NCBI RefSeq assembly: GCF_014201875.1
Contig: NZ_JACHFL010000002.1
Coordinates: forward strand, 496,001-560,000
From: Deinococcus humi
GTDB taxonomy: Bacteria; Deinococcota; Deinococci; Deinococcales; Deinococcaceae
DNA: 64,000 bases
Direction of reading: 5' to 3'
Shown: positions 33,731 to 44,957 of the stretch, one piece after another
Layout: every line of letters begins with the position of its first letter
How positions within the stretch are numbered: position 1 is the stretch's first letter
Program-made: the position numbers and the translations under genes
Notes under the pieces: model-generated
The model's database searches: none
What the model saw: only the letters and a program-made list of their open reading frames with translations
What the model was told of the DNA's origin: nothing

Positions 33731-34951
33731 ATGACCGATGGCAAGCCCGGCCCGCTGACCCCACCCGAAACTTCCCTGAGCGCGCCGGAGGCCGTCAAGA
33801 ACGTGGCCCCGGTGGACGCGCCGGAAATGGTGCCGCTTTCGAACGAGGACCGCGCCCGTCTGGATGGCATGGCCCGCGCCTTCGCGGTGGACGTACTGAA
33901 TGCTGGAGCGCACACGCCGGAATTCAAACGCAAACTCGACGCCGTGCATGACCTGGGTCTGCCCGAACAGCGCGCGGCGGCGCAGACCAGCAACCGCATG
34001 CTGGACCGCCCCCTGCGCGCCACCCGCAGCGGGGCACTGGCCGAGGGCAGCGAGATTCTCAACAGCCTGACGGACCTGCGGCGCACTGTGGAGGACCTGG
34101 ACCCCAGCCGCGCCCCCACGCCCCGCCGCCTGTTCGGCATCCTGCCGGGGGCTAAAAAAGTCCAGAGTGCGATGGACAAATATCAAAGTGCCCAGTCGCA
34201 CCTGAACGGCATTCTGGAAGCGCTGTACCGCGGCCAGGACGAGCTGAGGCGTGACAACGCCACCATTGAAACCGAGAAGCTGCATCTGTGGGAGACCATG
34301 CAGAAGCTGCGGCAGTACGCTCACGTCGGCAAGGCAGTGGACGCGGCCCTGACCGAGCGGCTGTCTGAACTGGCGCAGACCGACCCCGAAAAGGCCCGCA
34401 TGGTCAGTGAGGAATTGCTGTTCGCAGTACGTCAGCGCGTGACCGATCTGCTGACCCAGCTGGCGGTGAGCATCCAGGGCTACCTCGCCCTTGATCTGGT
34501 GCGGCGCAACAATCTGGAACTGATCAAGGGGGTGGACCGCGCCACCACCACCACGGTCAGTGCCCTCAAGACCGCGCTGATGGTCTCGCAGGCGCTGGGG
34601 ACGCAGGGCGCCGTGCTGGGACAGATCACGGCCATCAACGACACGACCGGCAAGATGATCGGCAGCACGGCCAGCCTGCTCAAGCAGCAGTCCACTGAGA
34701 TTCAGCGTCAGGCGGGCAGCGCCACCGTGGACCCACAGATCATTCAGGGGGCTTTCCGGGACGTGTACGGTGCACTGGACGCCATCAGCGCCTACCGCCA
34801 GCAGGCGCTGGAGCGCTTCAGCGAGACCATGCAGGTGCTGGATAAGGAGGTGGCCCAGGCCCAGACGTATCTGGACCGCGAACGCCAGCAGGTGGCGCGT
34901 GAGGTGGCCCAGGGCCTGAATGTGAGCAAAGAGGGTGAGCTGAAGCTCTGA
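33731..34951 (+). CDS. telA: TelA-like toxic anion resistance protein
   Basis: 406 residues of the TelA (toxic anion resistance) family: long alpha-helical protein with RLFGILPGAKKVQSAMDKYQ, TIETEKLHLWETMQKLRQYA, IQGYLALDLVRRNNLELIKG and TTTTVSALKTALMVSQAL, all typical blocks. TelA is linked with tellurite resistance and stress-related Ter systems; in Deinococcus tellurium-resistance proteins are abundant. No ter genes are adjacent. Full length for the family. The start codon is the first ATG consistent with family alignment; the spacing of AAGGAG to it is odd. Confidence 0.88.
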   Translation: MTDGKPGPLTPPETSLSAPEAVKNVAPVDAPEMVPLSNEDRARLDGMARAFAVDVLNAGAHTPEFKRKLDAVHDLGLPEQRAAAQTSNRMLDRPLRATRSGALAEGSEILNSLTDLRRTVEDLDPSRAPTPRRLFGILPGAKKVQSAMDKYQSAQSHLNGILEALYRGQDELRRDNATIETEKLHLWETMQKLRQYAHVGKAVDAALTERLSELAQTDPEKARMVSEELLFAVRQRVTDLLTQLAVSIQGYLALDLVRRNNLELIKGVDRATTTTVSALKTALMVSQALGTQGAVLGQITAINDTTGKMIGSTASLLKQQSTEIQRQAGSATVDPQIIQGAFRDVYGALDAISAYRQQALERFSETMQVLDKEVAQAQTYLDRERQQVAREVAQGLNVSKEGELKL

Positions 34952-35104
34952 ACACCCGACAAGTCTTGCTGGTCAGTCTGGCCGCAAGGCCGGAGAATCG
35001 GCGTCATCTCGGGGGCAACCGCGTGTCTGTTCAGGAAGCCGCTCTCCAGCAGTGGGCTGGAGTGGTGGATGACAACCTGCTGTACGTCCCGTTGATCATT
35101 TCTG

Positions 35105-35950
35105 ATGCAATGTGACGCTGAGGTCCTGGCGATCCTCGGCCCGTCAGCACGGTTTCTGACGACTGGGGCAACCTGCACGGTCTACACAGACGGCCAGCGG
35201 GTACTGAGGATGACCACCTCTGTAGAGGCGCGCTTCTTTTTGCAGGCCGAGATCATGCGGGCACTGACCCGGGCTGGCGTGCCAGTTCCAGAAATTCTGG
35301 ACGTGGGGCGGCTGCCAGATGGACGAACGTTCAGTCTGGAAACCTTCGTGGCCGGTGACGGTGGAGGGCCGTCGGTGGCAGGTTGGGCTGATCTGGGCCG
35401 AACATTGAAGGCACTGCATACGCTCCCGCACAGTGGATCTGGCCTCCTGCGGGAGGGAACGGAGAGGTTTCGGGGGACAGCCAGGGATGCGGCAACTGGC
35501 CTCCTCACCCGCCTGAAGACCTGGCCCTTTGATGGACGTCCGCTGGAAGCCCAGCCGCTGATCCAGCACGCGCCGGACCTCACCGCAGCCATAACTGCGC
35601 TGGAACCAGAGCTGTGGCAGGTGGCTAAACTGCCGTCCGCTGTCTGTCATACCGATCTGCACGGCGGGCAGTTTCGCTGGCAGGGAGGCCGCCTTGCGGC
35701 GCTGCTGGACTTTGGGGACGCTGCCATCGGGCCGCCTGATTGGGATCTTGCCAGCGCGGCCTATTTCAATGGCTGGTGCGCGGCGGAGCAGATCGCCCAC
35801 GGGGCTAGCCTGCGCTGTGACCCTCCGGTAGCGCTGTTCGGCCTGTTCCTCGCCTTTCACCGTGCGGGCCGCGCCGCGGAGCAAGGCGGGCCACGGCGGA
35901 TCGCAGAAGCTGTCGCCTTCGCCCGGAGCTGCCTGAATCGGCTGCCTTGA
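35105..35950 (+). CDS. Aminoglycoside phosphotransferase-family kinase
   Basis: 281 residues of the APH/ChoK kinase fold. The Brenner motif reads HTDLHGGQ at 182-189 and the metal motif LLDFGDA follows. In the family the last residue of HxDxxxxN is an Asn that binds Mg; here it is Gln189, an unusual replacement. The N-terminal region has TGATCTVYTDGQRVLRM in place of a typical G-loop. Substrate unknown; nothing indicates antibiotic resistance. The flanking 34952-35104 gap holds no visible signal. Confidence 0.8.
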   Translation: MQCDAEVLAILGPSARFLTTGATCTVYTDGQRVLRMTTSVEARFFLQAEIMRALTRAGVPVPEILDVGRLPDGRTFSLETFVAGDGGGPSVAGWADLGRTLKALHTLPHSGSGLLREGTERFRGTARDAATGLLTRLKTWPFDGRPLEAQPLIQHAPDLTAAITALEPELWQVAKLPSAVCHTDLHGGQFRWQGGRLAALLDFGDAAIGPPDWDLASAAYFNGWCAAEQIAHGASLRCDPPVALFGLFLAFHRAGRAAEQGGPRRIAEAVAFARSCLNRLP

Positions 35951-36151
35951 ACACCCCAGCCCTGGGGCAGGGAGACGCAAGCGCGTTAATGGCCTGATCA
36001 AGGGAGGACTGACCGCTCAGGCGCTGCTTGGCGTTCCCATGCTGGATCAGGACTGGACACTGGAGGGCGGCCTCTGGCTCCCCTGTCTTTCGGGCTGCTG
36101 ACCTAAACCGGGGCGCGGGGCCTGGGGGACGGCTCCCGTATGCTGCACCCC

Positions 36152-37036
<885 letters not shown>

Positions 37037-37089
37037 AAGCTGCGAGATACACGAAAAAGACCGTGCTCATCAACTCTCAGCCTTTGCCT

Positions 37090-37118
37090 TTGACCCGGCG
37101 CTAGGCACACCGTAGGCT
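37090..37118 (+). promoter_or_regulatory. Promoter of the four-helix membrane protein gene
   Basis: TTGACC (37090-37095), 17 bases, TAGGCT (37113-37118), then six bases to the ATG at 37125. The spacing is ideal and indicates a leaderless transcript. Confidence 0.65.
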
Positions 37119-37124
37119 GGGCGC

Positions 37125-37565
37125 ATGGCAACGCTGTACGTGATTCTGCTCACGCTCCACAACATCAACCGCTGGCTGGTCCTGCTGGCCGGGATGTGGA
37201 CCCTTTTTCGAGGTTTTTCTGGTCTCAGTTCGGGACGGGCCTATACCGCTGCGGATCGTCGCCCGGTGGTGGCTTTCGTGGGCACGGTCAGCCTGCAACT
37301 GGTGCTGGGGCTATTGCTGTTCGGTTTCATGGGCGCGCAGAACATGCCGGTCTTTGCCGGCGCACGGTCCAGCTTCCAGTGGGAACACCTGGGTCTGGGC
37401 GTGCTGGCCGCCGTTTTTGCCACCCTTGCCTCCGCGCTGAGCAAGCGGGCCACGGGCAATCCGGCCAGGTTCCGTGCCATGACCATCTGGACCGTGCTGA
37501 GCCTGGTCGTGGCGCTGGCGGGCATTCCGTGGTGGAGGCCGCTGCTGCGTTTCTTCAATCTGTAG
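37125..37565 (+). CDS. Hypothetical four-helix membrane protein
   Basis: 146 residues with four hydrophobic helices (ILLTLHNINRWLVLLAGMWTL; VVAFVGTVSLQLVLGLLLFGF; GLGVLAAVFATLASALS; TIWTVLSLVVALAGIPWW). Histidines in LHNINRW and WEHLG near membrane edges could bind heme, but this is speculative. Family not recognised. It has its own clear leaderless promoter. Confidence 0.7.
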   Translation: MATLYVILLTLHNINRWLVLLAGMWTLFRGFSGLSSGRAYTAADRRPVVAFVGTVSLQLVLGLLLFGFMGAQNMPVFAGARSSFQWEHLGLGVLAAVFATLASALSKRATGNPARFRAMTIWTVLSLVVALAGIPWWRPLLRFFNL

Positions 37566-37619
37566 TGGAGTCCTATAGGCGAGCATGAATGGGATGGGTC
37601 ACCGCCGCTATTCGATGGT

Positions 37620-37976
37620 CTAAGTGCTGCCCCGTGGCCTGGCCCCCTCCAGTCGCCGCGGTACCAGTCGGCGCAGTATGACGATCAATTCTGGATCCAT
37701 GAATTCATAGTCGTCAGGAAGGCCCAGCGTCAGGATGCGCTCATCGGGCAGCGCCCCCTTGAAGCGCTGACACAAGATGTCGCGGTGACGTTTTTCCATG
37801 CATACAGCCACATCAGCCCACTCCAGAAGGTCACGGCTGACGGGCGTCTCGGCATCCCGGTTGGTGCCTGCTGAGGCCACCTCCCAGCCGGGCGTGTCGC
37901 GGAAAATCGCCTCAGCGGTGGGGCTCCGCAATTTGTTCTGGGCACAGACGAACACCACGCGCAGGGGCCGGGTCAT
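37620..37976 (-). CDS. Low-molecular-weight protein-tyrosine-phosphatase-like protein
   Basis: 118 residues resembling the small LMW-phosphatase-like group. The P-loop-like segment is FVCAQNKLRSPTAEAIF, i.e. C-x5-R-S with CAQNKLRS, and DDYEFMDPELI resembles the late DPF/Asp region. It is shorter than standard arsenate reductases or LMW-PTPs. The ATG overlaps the upstream monooxygenase-domain stop by four bases (ATGA), so the two are coupled. Substrate unknown. Confidence 0.75.
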   Translation of the reverse strand: MTRPLRVVFVCAQNKLRSPTAEAIFRDTPGWEVASAGTNRDAETPVSRDLLEWADVAVCMEKRHRDILCQRFKGALPDERILTLGLPDDYEFMDPELIVILRRLVPRRLEGARPRGST

Positions 37977-38266
37977 GGCAGGACCCGGACGTAATGTTCC
38001 ACTGTCGGGAACGGATCGTAGAAGTGGTGCAAAAGTGAGCGCCACTCTCCATATTCCGGGCTGCCGCGAAAGCCCTCGGTGTGGTCTTCCAGCCTCTCCC
38101 ACCACACCAGCAGGGCGTATTTGTGGTCATCTTCCAGGCAGCGTTGTAACTCGTGGCGTAGGTAACCGTTCATGCCGGCGATGATACGCTGCGCCCCAGC
38201 AAAGGCGACCTCAAACTCGGCGGTCTGGCCGGGGCGGATGCGCAGCAGGGCAATTTCGTGGATCAT
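37973..38266 (-). CDS. Antibiotic-biosynthesis-monooxygenase (ABM) domain protein
   Basis: 97 residues with the ABM dimeric alpha/beta-barrel pattern: MIHEIALLRIRPGQTAEFEVAF, then GYLRHELQRCLEDDHKYALL and WERLEDHTEGFRGSPEYGEWR. Members are small oxygenases, heme-degrading enzymes or stress proteins; there is no obvious heme-binding signature. A longer in-frame start at 38320 exists but MIHEIALL is the natural family start. Coupled with the phosphatase-like gene. Confidence 0.8.
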   Translation of the reverse strand: MIHEIALLRIRPGQTAEFEVAFAGAQRIIAGMNGYLRHELQRCLEDDHKYALLVWWERLEDHTEGFRGSPEYGEWRSLLHHFYDPFPTVEHYVRVLP

Positions 38267-38380
38267 GCCTTCGGCCTCATTGCTGACGGTGTGAGGCCAG
38301 TCAATGTCACCAACCCCCACCTAATCCTCCCCTGAACCCGCCTGACAAAGGAGGAATACCGGGACCCACCCCGTCGGCCC

Positions 38381-39955
38381 TTAAATCCGCCCTGGTGCAA
38401 ACTCGCCCTGACGCCGCTCGGCGCCTAAGCCCGCCACAATCATGTTCTGGACGCGAATCCAGGCGCGGGCGCTGGCCTCCACCACGTCGGTGGCGACGCC
38501 CAGGCCGTGCAGCAGCGTTTCGCCGTGGCGGGCGCTGACACTGACCTCGCCCAGCGCGTCACCGCCCTGGGTGACGGCCTGGATGCGGTAGCTTTCCAGC
38601 GTGGGCGAGAGCCCGGTAATCTTGTTGATGGCCTGGAAGGCGGCCTCCACCGGCCCGTCGCCGTGGGCCGTAGCGTCCACCGGGCCGTCGGGGGTTTGCA
38701 GACGCACAAAGGCCACCGGAGTCATGTTCATGCCGCTGGTGATCTGAAAACCTTCCAGGCTGAAGGTCTGCGGCACGTCGCTGCGGGAGTCCACCAGCGC
38801 GCGCAGATCATCGGAGAAGATCTGGCCCTTGCGGTCCGCCAGGTCCTTGAAACGGCCAAACAGATGCTGCACCTTGTCGTCGGGCATGTCGGCGTACCCC
38901 AGATCGGTCAGCGCCTTGCGAAAGGCGGCCCGGCCCGAGTGCTTGCCCATGACCAGCACGGCGGCCTCGCGCCCCACCAGCTCGGCGTTCATGATCTCAT
39001 AGGTCTCGCGGGCCTTCAAGACGCCGTCCTGATGGATGCCCGATTCATGCGCAAAAGCGTTGTCGCCAACAATGGCTTTGTTGGGCTGCACCGGCATGCC
39101 GCTCAGGCGGCTGATCAGTCTGGAGGAGCGGTACAGCTCGCGGGTCTGGATGCCAGTTCGGTACCCGTAGTGATCGGCACGGGTATGAAAGGCCATCACG
39201 ATCTCTTCCAGACTGGCGTTTCCGGCCCGCTCGCCGATGCCGTTGATGGTGCATTCGATCTGGCGCGCGCCGCCCTCGACTGCGGCAATCGAGTTCGCCA
39301 CGGCCATGCCCAGATCGTCGTGACAGTGGCTGCTCAGGATGACGTGGGCGGGCAATGCGGCCTTCAGGTACGCGAACAGCTCCCGCATCTCGTCGGGGGT
39401 GGTGTAGCCCACGGTGTCGGGCACATTGACGGTGGTGGCTCCCGCTTCCACTGCCGCCTTAAAAATCCGGCTCAGGAAGGTCCAGTCGCTGCGGGTGGCG
39501 TCTTCGGCGCTGAATTCCACATCGTCCACGAAGGAACGGGCCAGCGTCACGGCCTGCACGGCGCGTTCCACCACAGCGTCCGGTTCTAGGTTCAGCTTCT
39601 TCGCCATGTGAATGGGGCTGGTGGCGATAAAGGTGTGGATGCGGGGCTTCTCGGCGGCTTCCACGGCCCGCGCCGCCGCCTCGATATCTGCCCGCCCGGC
39701 CCGCGCCAGCCCTGCGATGATCGGTCCACGCACCTCACGGGCGATCCGTGACACGCCTTCCAGATCGCCGGGGCTAGCGATGGGAAAGCCTGCCTCGATC
39801 ACATCCACGCCCAGCCGCGCCAGCTGGTGAGCGATCTCCAGCTTCTGAGCGTGGTTCAGGGCCACGCCGGGGGACTGCTCGCCGTCGCGCAGGGTAGTGT
39901 CGAAGATGCGGATGCGGTCTGTGCTTTGTGGCTGATTGTTCTGCGGCTGGGACAT
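38381..39955 (-). CDS. leuA: 2-isopropylmalate synthase
   Basis: 524 residues. HMGL-like barrel with [19 protein letters not shown] (metal Asp), [15 protein letters not shown] (HxH metal ligands), [18 protein letters not shown], and a C-terminal allosteric LeuA dimer domain from about residue 395 ([27 protein letters not shown]). It condenses acetyl-CoA and 2-ketoisovalerate, the first committed step of leucine synthesis, and is normally feedback-inhibited by Leu through that domain. AGGAGA sits five bases before the ATG. A leader with a Leu-rich peptide and terminator lies directly upstream. Confidence 0.95.
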   Translation of the reverse strand: MSQPQNNQPQSTDRIRIFDTTLRDGEQSPGVALNHAQKLEIAHQLARLGVDVIEAGFPIASPGDLEGVSRIAREVRGPIIAGLARAGRADIEAAARAVEAAEKPRIHTFIATSPIHMAKKLNLEPDAVVERAVQAVTLARSFVDDVEFSAEDATRSDWTFLSRIFKAAVEAGATTVNVPDTVGYTTPDEMRELFAYLKAALPAHVILSSHCHDDLGMAVANSIAAVEGGARQIECTINGIGERAGNASLEEIVMAFHTRADHYGYRTGIQTRELYRSSRLISRLSGMPVQPNKAIVGDNAFAHESGIHQDGVLKARETYEIMNAELVGREAAVLVMGKHSGRAAFRKALTDLGYADMPDDKVQHLFGRFKDLADRKGQIFSDDLRALVDSRSDVPQTFSLEGFQITSGMNMTPVAFVRLQTPDGPVDATAHGDGPVEAAFQAINKITGLSPTLESYRIQAVTQGGDALGEVSVSARHGETLLHGLGVATDVVEASARAWIRVQNMIVAGLGAERRQGEFAPGRI

Positions 39956-40003
39956 GGTCTCTCCTGTGGGGGGCTGAGGCGCGAGTTGAGCGTGGGCAGG
40001 CAC

Positions 40004-40037
40004 GAAAAATCCCCCGAAGGGAACTCCTCCGGGGGAT
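40004..40037 (-). terminator. Terminator/attenuator in the leuA leader
   Basis: On the minus strand ATCCCCCG (40037-40030) pairs with CGGGGGAT (40016-40009) around a 13-base loop and is followed by a T run. It lies between the leader peptide and the leuA start, so it would stop transcription before leuA. The segment CCGGAGGA just after the left arm is complementary to TCCTCCGG within the leader-peptide coding region, giving a possible alternative (antiterminator) pairing. Confidence 0.75.
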
Positions 40038-40064
40038 CGGGCGGCCACAACCTTCTTGAGCCGT

Positions 40065-40109
40065 TCACTCCACCGGAGGACGGATAAGAAGGAGGCCAAA
40101 GCGGATCAT
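40065..40109 (-). CDS. leuA leader peptide
   Basis: A 14-codon ORF from ATG to TGA reads [14 protein letters not shown]. Three consecutive Leu codons (CTC CTT CTT) and an Ile codon occupy positions 6-9, as in attenuator peptides of branched-chain amino acid operons. CTT is otherwise rare in this G+C-rich genome, so slow decoding would sensitise it. A -10 sequence ends six bases before the ATG. Confidence 0.7.
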   Translation of the reverse strand: MIRFGLLLIRPPVE

Positions 40110-40115
40110 GGCTGG

Positions 40116-40145
40116 ACTGTAACGGATGCGGGGGCTCAGGGGCAA
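40116..40145 (-). promoter_or_regulatory. Promoter of the leuA leader
   Basis: Minus strand TTGCCC (40140-40145), 18 bases, TACAGT (40116-40121), then six bases to the leader-peptide ATG. The leader peptide is thus probably translated from the very 5' end of the transcript. Confidence 0.55.
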
Positions 40146-40167
40146 GGGGAGTCGTCTAGCCCCCTGG

Positions 40168-40198
40168 CCCGTCCGGAAATGCCATTGGTCCGGACGGG
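40168..40198 (-). terminator. Hairpin after the M20 dipeptidase gene
   Basis: CCCGTCCGGA (40168-40177) is perfectly complementary to TCCGGACGGG (40189-40198) with an 11-base loop. It lies just past the dipeptidase stop and ahead of the leuA promoter. There is no T run, so termination may be weak. Confidence 0.5.
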
Positions 40199-40219
40199 GT
40201 GGGGCCGTCGCCCCTTCGA

Positions 40220-41590
40220 TCAGTGCTCCGTCTGCGAACGGGAGTCTGTGCCTCCCAGAGCGTCCATGAATTCCAGCGCGTACCGCACGCCCGTCTCAAA
40301 GTCACGGCGCAAGACATTTTCATTGGGGGCGTGGACACGACCCGCCACGTTGCCGATGCCCAGGGCAATCACGGGGGCGCCGACATATTCCATGAAGGGG
40401 TGCATCGGGCCGCTGCCGCCGCTGCTGGGGTTCAGGATGGCGTCCTGGCCGTAGACCTCTCTGGCCACCCCCACGGCGGTCTGCACGAAGGGATCGTTCA
40501 GATCGCTACGGGCGGGGTGCTGGTGGCTTTCCAGCTCGACGATTTCCACATCCTGGAGATTCTGGGCGTCCAGATGGGCGCGCAGCAGTTCCACAATCTT
40601 GTCAGGATGCTGATCCGGTACCAGGCGGAAGTCGAGTTTGACGAAGCCCTCGGCGGGCAGCACGGTCTTGCTCCCGCCGTCGCCGTAGCCGCCGTGAAAA
40701 CCGTTCACGTTCAGCACGGGCATCAGGTTCAGGCGGGTATGGTGGTCCTCGGGCGTTCCCAGCGGACGGGTGACCTCGTAGGCGCTGTACAGCGCCTCGC
40801 CGTGGCCGGGCAGCCGGGCGATGGCTGCCAGATCGGCTTCACTGGGCGGACGCACGTCGTCGTGAAAGCCGGGAATGGTGACGCGCCCGCCTTCGTCGCG
40901 CAGGCTGGCCACTGCTTTCGCTAGTCGCCACAGCGGATTGTCCACCACGGCCCCGGTGCTGCTGTGCAGATCGCTGGCGGCCACCCGGCAGCGCAGTTCC
41001 AGGCACACAATGCCTTTCAGGCCCGCGTACAGGATGGGCCGGCCCTCGGGGGTCACGCTTCCGAACTCCCACCACACGCCGTCGGCCTTCAATTCGGCGG
41101 CGTGGTCTTTCACAAAGGCTTCCAGGCTGGGGCTGCCCACCTCCTCCTCGCCCTCCAGCAGCCACTTGACTTTCAGGGGCAGGCGGCCGCCGTGCCGTTC
41201 GCGCAGCGCCCGCAGGCCCGCCAGCCGCGAAACGAATTCGCCCTTGTCATCCGATGCACCGCGCCCATACAGGCGGCCGTCGCGTTCGGTCAGCTCGAAG
41301 GGGGGTGTGTCCCACAGGTTCAGCGGGTCTTCCGGCTGCACGTCGTAATGATTGTAGATCAGCAGCGTGAACGGGCCGTCCCCGGCCTCGGCCACCAGCA
41401 CCGGGGCCACCTGACCGGGGTAGCGAGCCACCGTGAAGCCCTCGGCCTCCAGCAGCGTGGTCACGGCGGCTGCCGTCTCCGGCAGCATGCGGCCCTGGGC
41501 GGAGACACTTTGCATCGCCACCAGATCACGCAAGTCAGCCAGACCGCGTTCGATGTGGGCGGAAAGATCCGGAGTGTCGGTTGTGGTCAT
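40220..41590 (-). CDS. M20 family dipeptidase
   Basis: 456 residues of the dinuclear-zinc M20 peptidase family (CNDP-like dipeptidases). The catalytic Asp and metal His are in YNHYDVQP (about residues 80-87), with GRGASDDKG, the general base and metal ligand Glu pair in EGEEEVGSP, and a late metal His near VHAPNE. The inserted dimerisation domain lies between about 190 and 310. It should cleave dipeptides in the cytoplasm. Its start is six bases after TAGATT (41597-41602, minus), a leaderless promoter overlapping the galE stop. Confidence 0.9.
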   Translation of the reverse strand: MTTTDTPDLSAHIERGLADLRDLVAMQSVSAQGRMLPETAAAVTTLLEAEGFTVARYPGQVAPVLVAEAGDGPFTLLIYNHYDVQPEDPLNLWDTPPFELTERDGRLYGRGASDDKGEFVSRLAGLRALRERHGGRLPLKVKWLLEGEEEVGSPSLEAFVKDHAAELKADGVWWEFGSVTPEGRPILYAGLKGIVCLELRCRVAASDLHSSTGAVVDNPLWRLAKAVASLRDEGGRVTIPGFHDDVRPPSEADLAAIARLPGHGEALYSAYEVTRPLGTPEDHHTRLNLMPVLNVNGFHGGYGDGGSKTVLPAEGFVKLDFRLVPDQHPDKIVELLRAHLDAQNLQDVEIVELESHQHPARSDLNDPFVQTAVGVAREVYGQDAILNPSSGGSGPMHPFMEYVGAPVIALGIGNVAGRVHAPNENVLRRDFETGVRYALEFMDALGGTDSRSQTEH

Positions 41591-41599
41591 GCTACCAAT

Positions 41600-42592
<993 letters not shown>

Positions 42593-42670
42593 TGCCGTTC
42601 AGGGTAGCAGGCAGAGTCCACACGGGTGTCCACTCGCCGTCCCGGAGAACGGTTTCCAAAAGAAATGAAA

Positions 42671-42701
42671 GCGGGCGGATGAGTCGATGTCATCCGCCCG
42701 C
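42671..42701 (-). terminator. Terminator after the NlpC/P60 gene
   Basis: GCGGGCGGATGA (42671-42682) pairs perfectly with TCATCCGCCCGC (42690-42701); reading on the minus strand it is followed by TTTCATTTCTTTT. Confidence 0.8.
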
Positions 42702-42721
42702 CTTCCGTCTGGTTCTCTCGT

Positions 42722-43348
42722 TCAGTTCATGACGCGGCGCGCACCGTTGTAACGGCTGGCCCAGTACGCATTGGCGAACAGCGGCTCGATGATGGTGCGG
42801 CCCTTGTAGCTGTTGGCGTTGGCCATCATGCCGTCGCCCACGTACAGGCCCACGTGGCTGGCGACGCGGCCCATGGTGTTGAAGAACACCAGATCGCCCG
42901 CCCGCAGATCGCGCCGGTTGACCGCACGGCCCGTGTTCCACTGCCCGGCCGCGGTGCGCGGAAGGCTGATCCCCATGTTCCTGAACACGCTCTGGGTAAA
43001 GCCGGAGCAGTCCAGGCCGTTTCTGCCGCTGCCGCCCAGCGCGTACCGCACGCCCAGGAAGCGGGCGGCGGCGGTCCGCACGTAAGCGCCGCCAGTGTTG
43101 GTGGCGGCGGGCGCGGCATTGCGGACGGGTGCGTTGACGGCCGCCCCACCGAGGTTGAGCTTCTGACCCACCTGGATGGTGCTGCTGTTCAGGCCATTGA
43201 GGCGCATCAGCGTGCCGGCATCCGTTCCCGTAGCGCGCGCAATGGCGGACAGGGTGTCACCGCTCTTGACGGTGTAGGTGGAGGCCATAGCAGCAGTGCT
43301 GGTCAGGGCGGCGAAAACGAGAGGGAACAGGAGGCGGGAGTAATTCAT
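42722..43348 (-). CDS. Secreted LysM - NlpC/P60 endopeptidase
   Basis: 208 residues. Signal peptide ending LTSTAAMAS; one LysM domain ([18 protein letters not shown] to GQKLNL, about residues 24-67); linker of Ala/Asn/Pro; then an NlpC/P60 domain with catalytic Cys in [11 protein letters not shown] and His in [11 protein letters not shown]. It should bind peptidoglycan and cleave peptide cross-links. Possible -10 TAAACT lies about 10 bases before the ATG (43359-43364, minus). The upstream region is long and A+T-richer than average. Confidence 0.92.
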   Translation of the reverse strand: MNYSRLLFPLVFAALTSTAAMASTYTVKSGDTLSAIARATGTDAGTLMRLNGLNSSTIQVGQKLNLGGAAVNAPVRNAAPAATNTGGAYVRTAAARFLGVRYALGGSGRNGLDCSGFTQSVFRNMGISLPRTAAGQWNTGRAVNRRDLRAGDLVFFNTMGRVASHVGLYVGDGMMANANSYKGRTIIEPLFANAYWASRYNGARRVMN

Positions 43349-43736
43349 CGACTTCAGAAGTTTAGCGCAGCTTTATTTATTCGCTCTTAATTCTCGAACT
43401 TAAACGCTCTGGTTATGCGCCTATACGTTCTTTATGCGCCGCAGGCCCGCGTGAACAGAATGAAAAATTGGCCTCTGGCTCAATCTTCTCAGAGTTGAGC
43501 TCATTTTTTGAGAGGTAGTGAAAGTGGCGTCAGTCACAGCCCAAACATCCTTATCCATTTTGGGTGTATCTCATTTTACTCATCTCTCAAATTGACGCAG
43601 GATTCTGAATGGGGATCTGCGCGCAGGCCATGGGCGGTTTTCACAGGTCTTCTGCGAAGCGCCGCCTATACTCAGTGACAGGGAACAGCCGTCTGCCCCG
43701 AAAGCCCATCGATCAGACACCTGATCTGGAGGACCG
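43349..43736. other. 388-base A+T-richer divergent region
   Basis: No gene is supported. The left end holds the NlpC/P60 promoter. On the plus strand TATACT at 43667-43672 is a good -10 for the hypothetical gene at 43737, giving a leader of about 55 bases with GGAGG before the ATG. The middle (43380-43600) is unusually A+T-rich for this genome, with short inverted runs such as CTCAGAGTTGAG, but I recognise no riboswitch or known regulator site. Confidence 0.4.
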
Positions 43737-44126
43737 ATGAAGGAACCCATGACCACCGATCAGCTCCTGCAAGGTCTGAAGCATTACCGCCGGATCGCCC
43801 GCCAGGACATGCTGCGCGCGCCAGAGACCCCGTGGCCGGAAGCGTTCTTGAAACACGCCGAATGCCGCCGCGAGGTGTACGTGGCTCTGGGCACCTACGC
43901 CGAAACGCACGCTCCCGACGACGTGATCGCCCACGCCCTGACCCTGTACGAGGCCATCCCGTTTTCCACCGGCACACCCGAGCACGAGCACCCGGACCTG
44001 AAAGGCCGTGAGAATGCGCTGGAGAACTTCTTCCTGCTGGTGGGCGTGGACCCCAAGACCCGCCGAGAGGCTCGCAGCCGCCGCCCCAAATTGAGTGCTG
44101 CTGGGGAAGTCGCGGCTGGAAGCTGA
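43737..44126 (+). CDS. Hypothetical protein (129 residues)
   Basis: A mainly helical, acidic-basic soluble protein ([55 protein letters not shown]) with a basic Arg-rich C terminus. GGAGG lies four bases before the ATG; a second ATG at 43749 is possible. It overlaps the uracil-DNA glycosylase start by 32 bases, so coupling is likely. Family not recognised. Confidence 0.65.
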   Translation: MKEPMTTDQLLQGLKHYRRIARQDMLRAPETPWPEAFLKHAECRREVYVALGTYAETHAPDDVIAHALTLYEAIPFSTGTPEHEHPDLKGRENALENFFLLVGVDPKTRREARSRRPKLSAAGEVAAGS

Positions 44127-44796
44127 CGCCGCCCGGCTTGCTGCCCTGCAGGCGCTGGAACGACGGAGTATGGGTTGTATCGCCTGCCGCCTTCGCCCCG
44201 GCTGCACGGGCGTGGTGGTGGCCGAGGGTAATCCGGCGGCCCGTCTGGTGATCGTCGGGGAGGGGCCGGGGCGCGAGGAAGACCGGGTGGGACGGCCTTT
44301 CGTGGGAGAGGGCGGAGCGTTGCTGGACCGCATCCTGGCCTCCGCAGGCATCGGCCGGGATGAGGCGTACCTCACCAACACCGTCAGGTGTCGCCCGCCT
44401 GCGGACCGCCCGCCCCGCCCCGACGAGATTGGAACCTGCACGGCGCTGTGGCTGGACGCTCAACTGGCCCTGTTGCGCCCGCGCGTAATCCTGAGTTTGG
44501 GCAACACGGCCACCCAGCATCTGCTGAGGACGCGGCGCGGCGTCGCCAGCCTGCGCGGCCAGTGGTTTGGTCTTAATTACGACGCTGCTCCGGGCGAGGC
44601 GGAACAGGCGCTGCTGATGCCGATGTTTCATCCCGCTTACCTGCTGCGCAATCCCGCGCGGACTCCCGGCACTCCCAAGGCCCTGACCTGGCGCGACATC
44701 CGCGAGGTGGCCGCCGTGTTGCACGGCGAGAAGCAGCCGGAGCATGTGGCCCAGCTGGTGCCGCTCGACATGGACGGTCAACCTGGATTGTTCTGA
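44095..44796 (+). CDS. Family 4 (Fe-S) uracil-DNA glycosylase
   Basis: 233 residues. The 4Fe-4S cluster Cys are at 28, 31, 99 and 115 ([26 protein letters not shown]). Motif A is [20 protein letters not shown] and the late motif is [11 protein letters not shown]. This matches the thermostable family 4 UDG that removes uracil from DNA. GTG start at 44095 inside the previous gene; a start further downstream is also possible. DNA-repair role fits the organism. Confidence 0.88.
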   Translation: MLLGKSRLEADAARLAALQALERRSMGCIACRLRPGCTGVVVAEGNPAARLVIVGEGPGREEDRVGRPFVGEGGALLDRILASAGIGRDEAYLTNTVRCRPPADRPPRPDEIGTCTALWLDAQLALLRPRVILSLGNTATQHLLRTRRGVASLRGQWFGLNYDAAPGEAEQALLMPMFHPAYLLRNPARTPGTPKALTWRDIREVAAVLHGEKQPEHVAQLVPLDMDGQPGLF

Positions 44797-44957
44797 CCCG
44801 GATTCCGCTCCTTGCTGGCACAGGTCGGGAGAACTCGGAGGTGTCCACTTCACGCCGGATTCCGTTGAGCTCGGACCTTCAGAGGTCTCTGACAATTCAG
44901 CCAATTTCAAGCCGGAGAAGATCCGTCCATCCGGCAAATCCGCATACACTACGTCCC

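Noticed and set aside
40020..40065. T-box riboswitch ahead of leuA
   Set aside because: AAGGTTGTGGCCGCCC faintly resembles the T-box core, but the region is too short for a specifier stem and lacks the conserved AGUGA; a leader-peptide attenuator explains it better.
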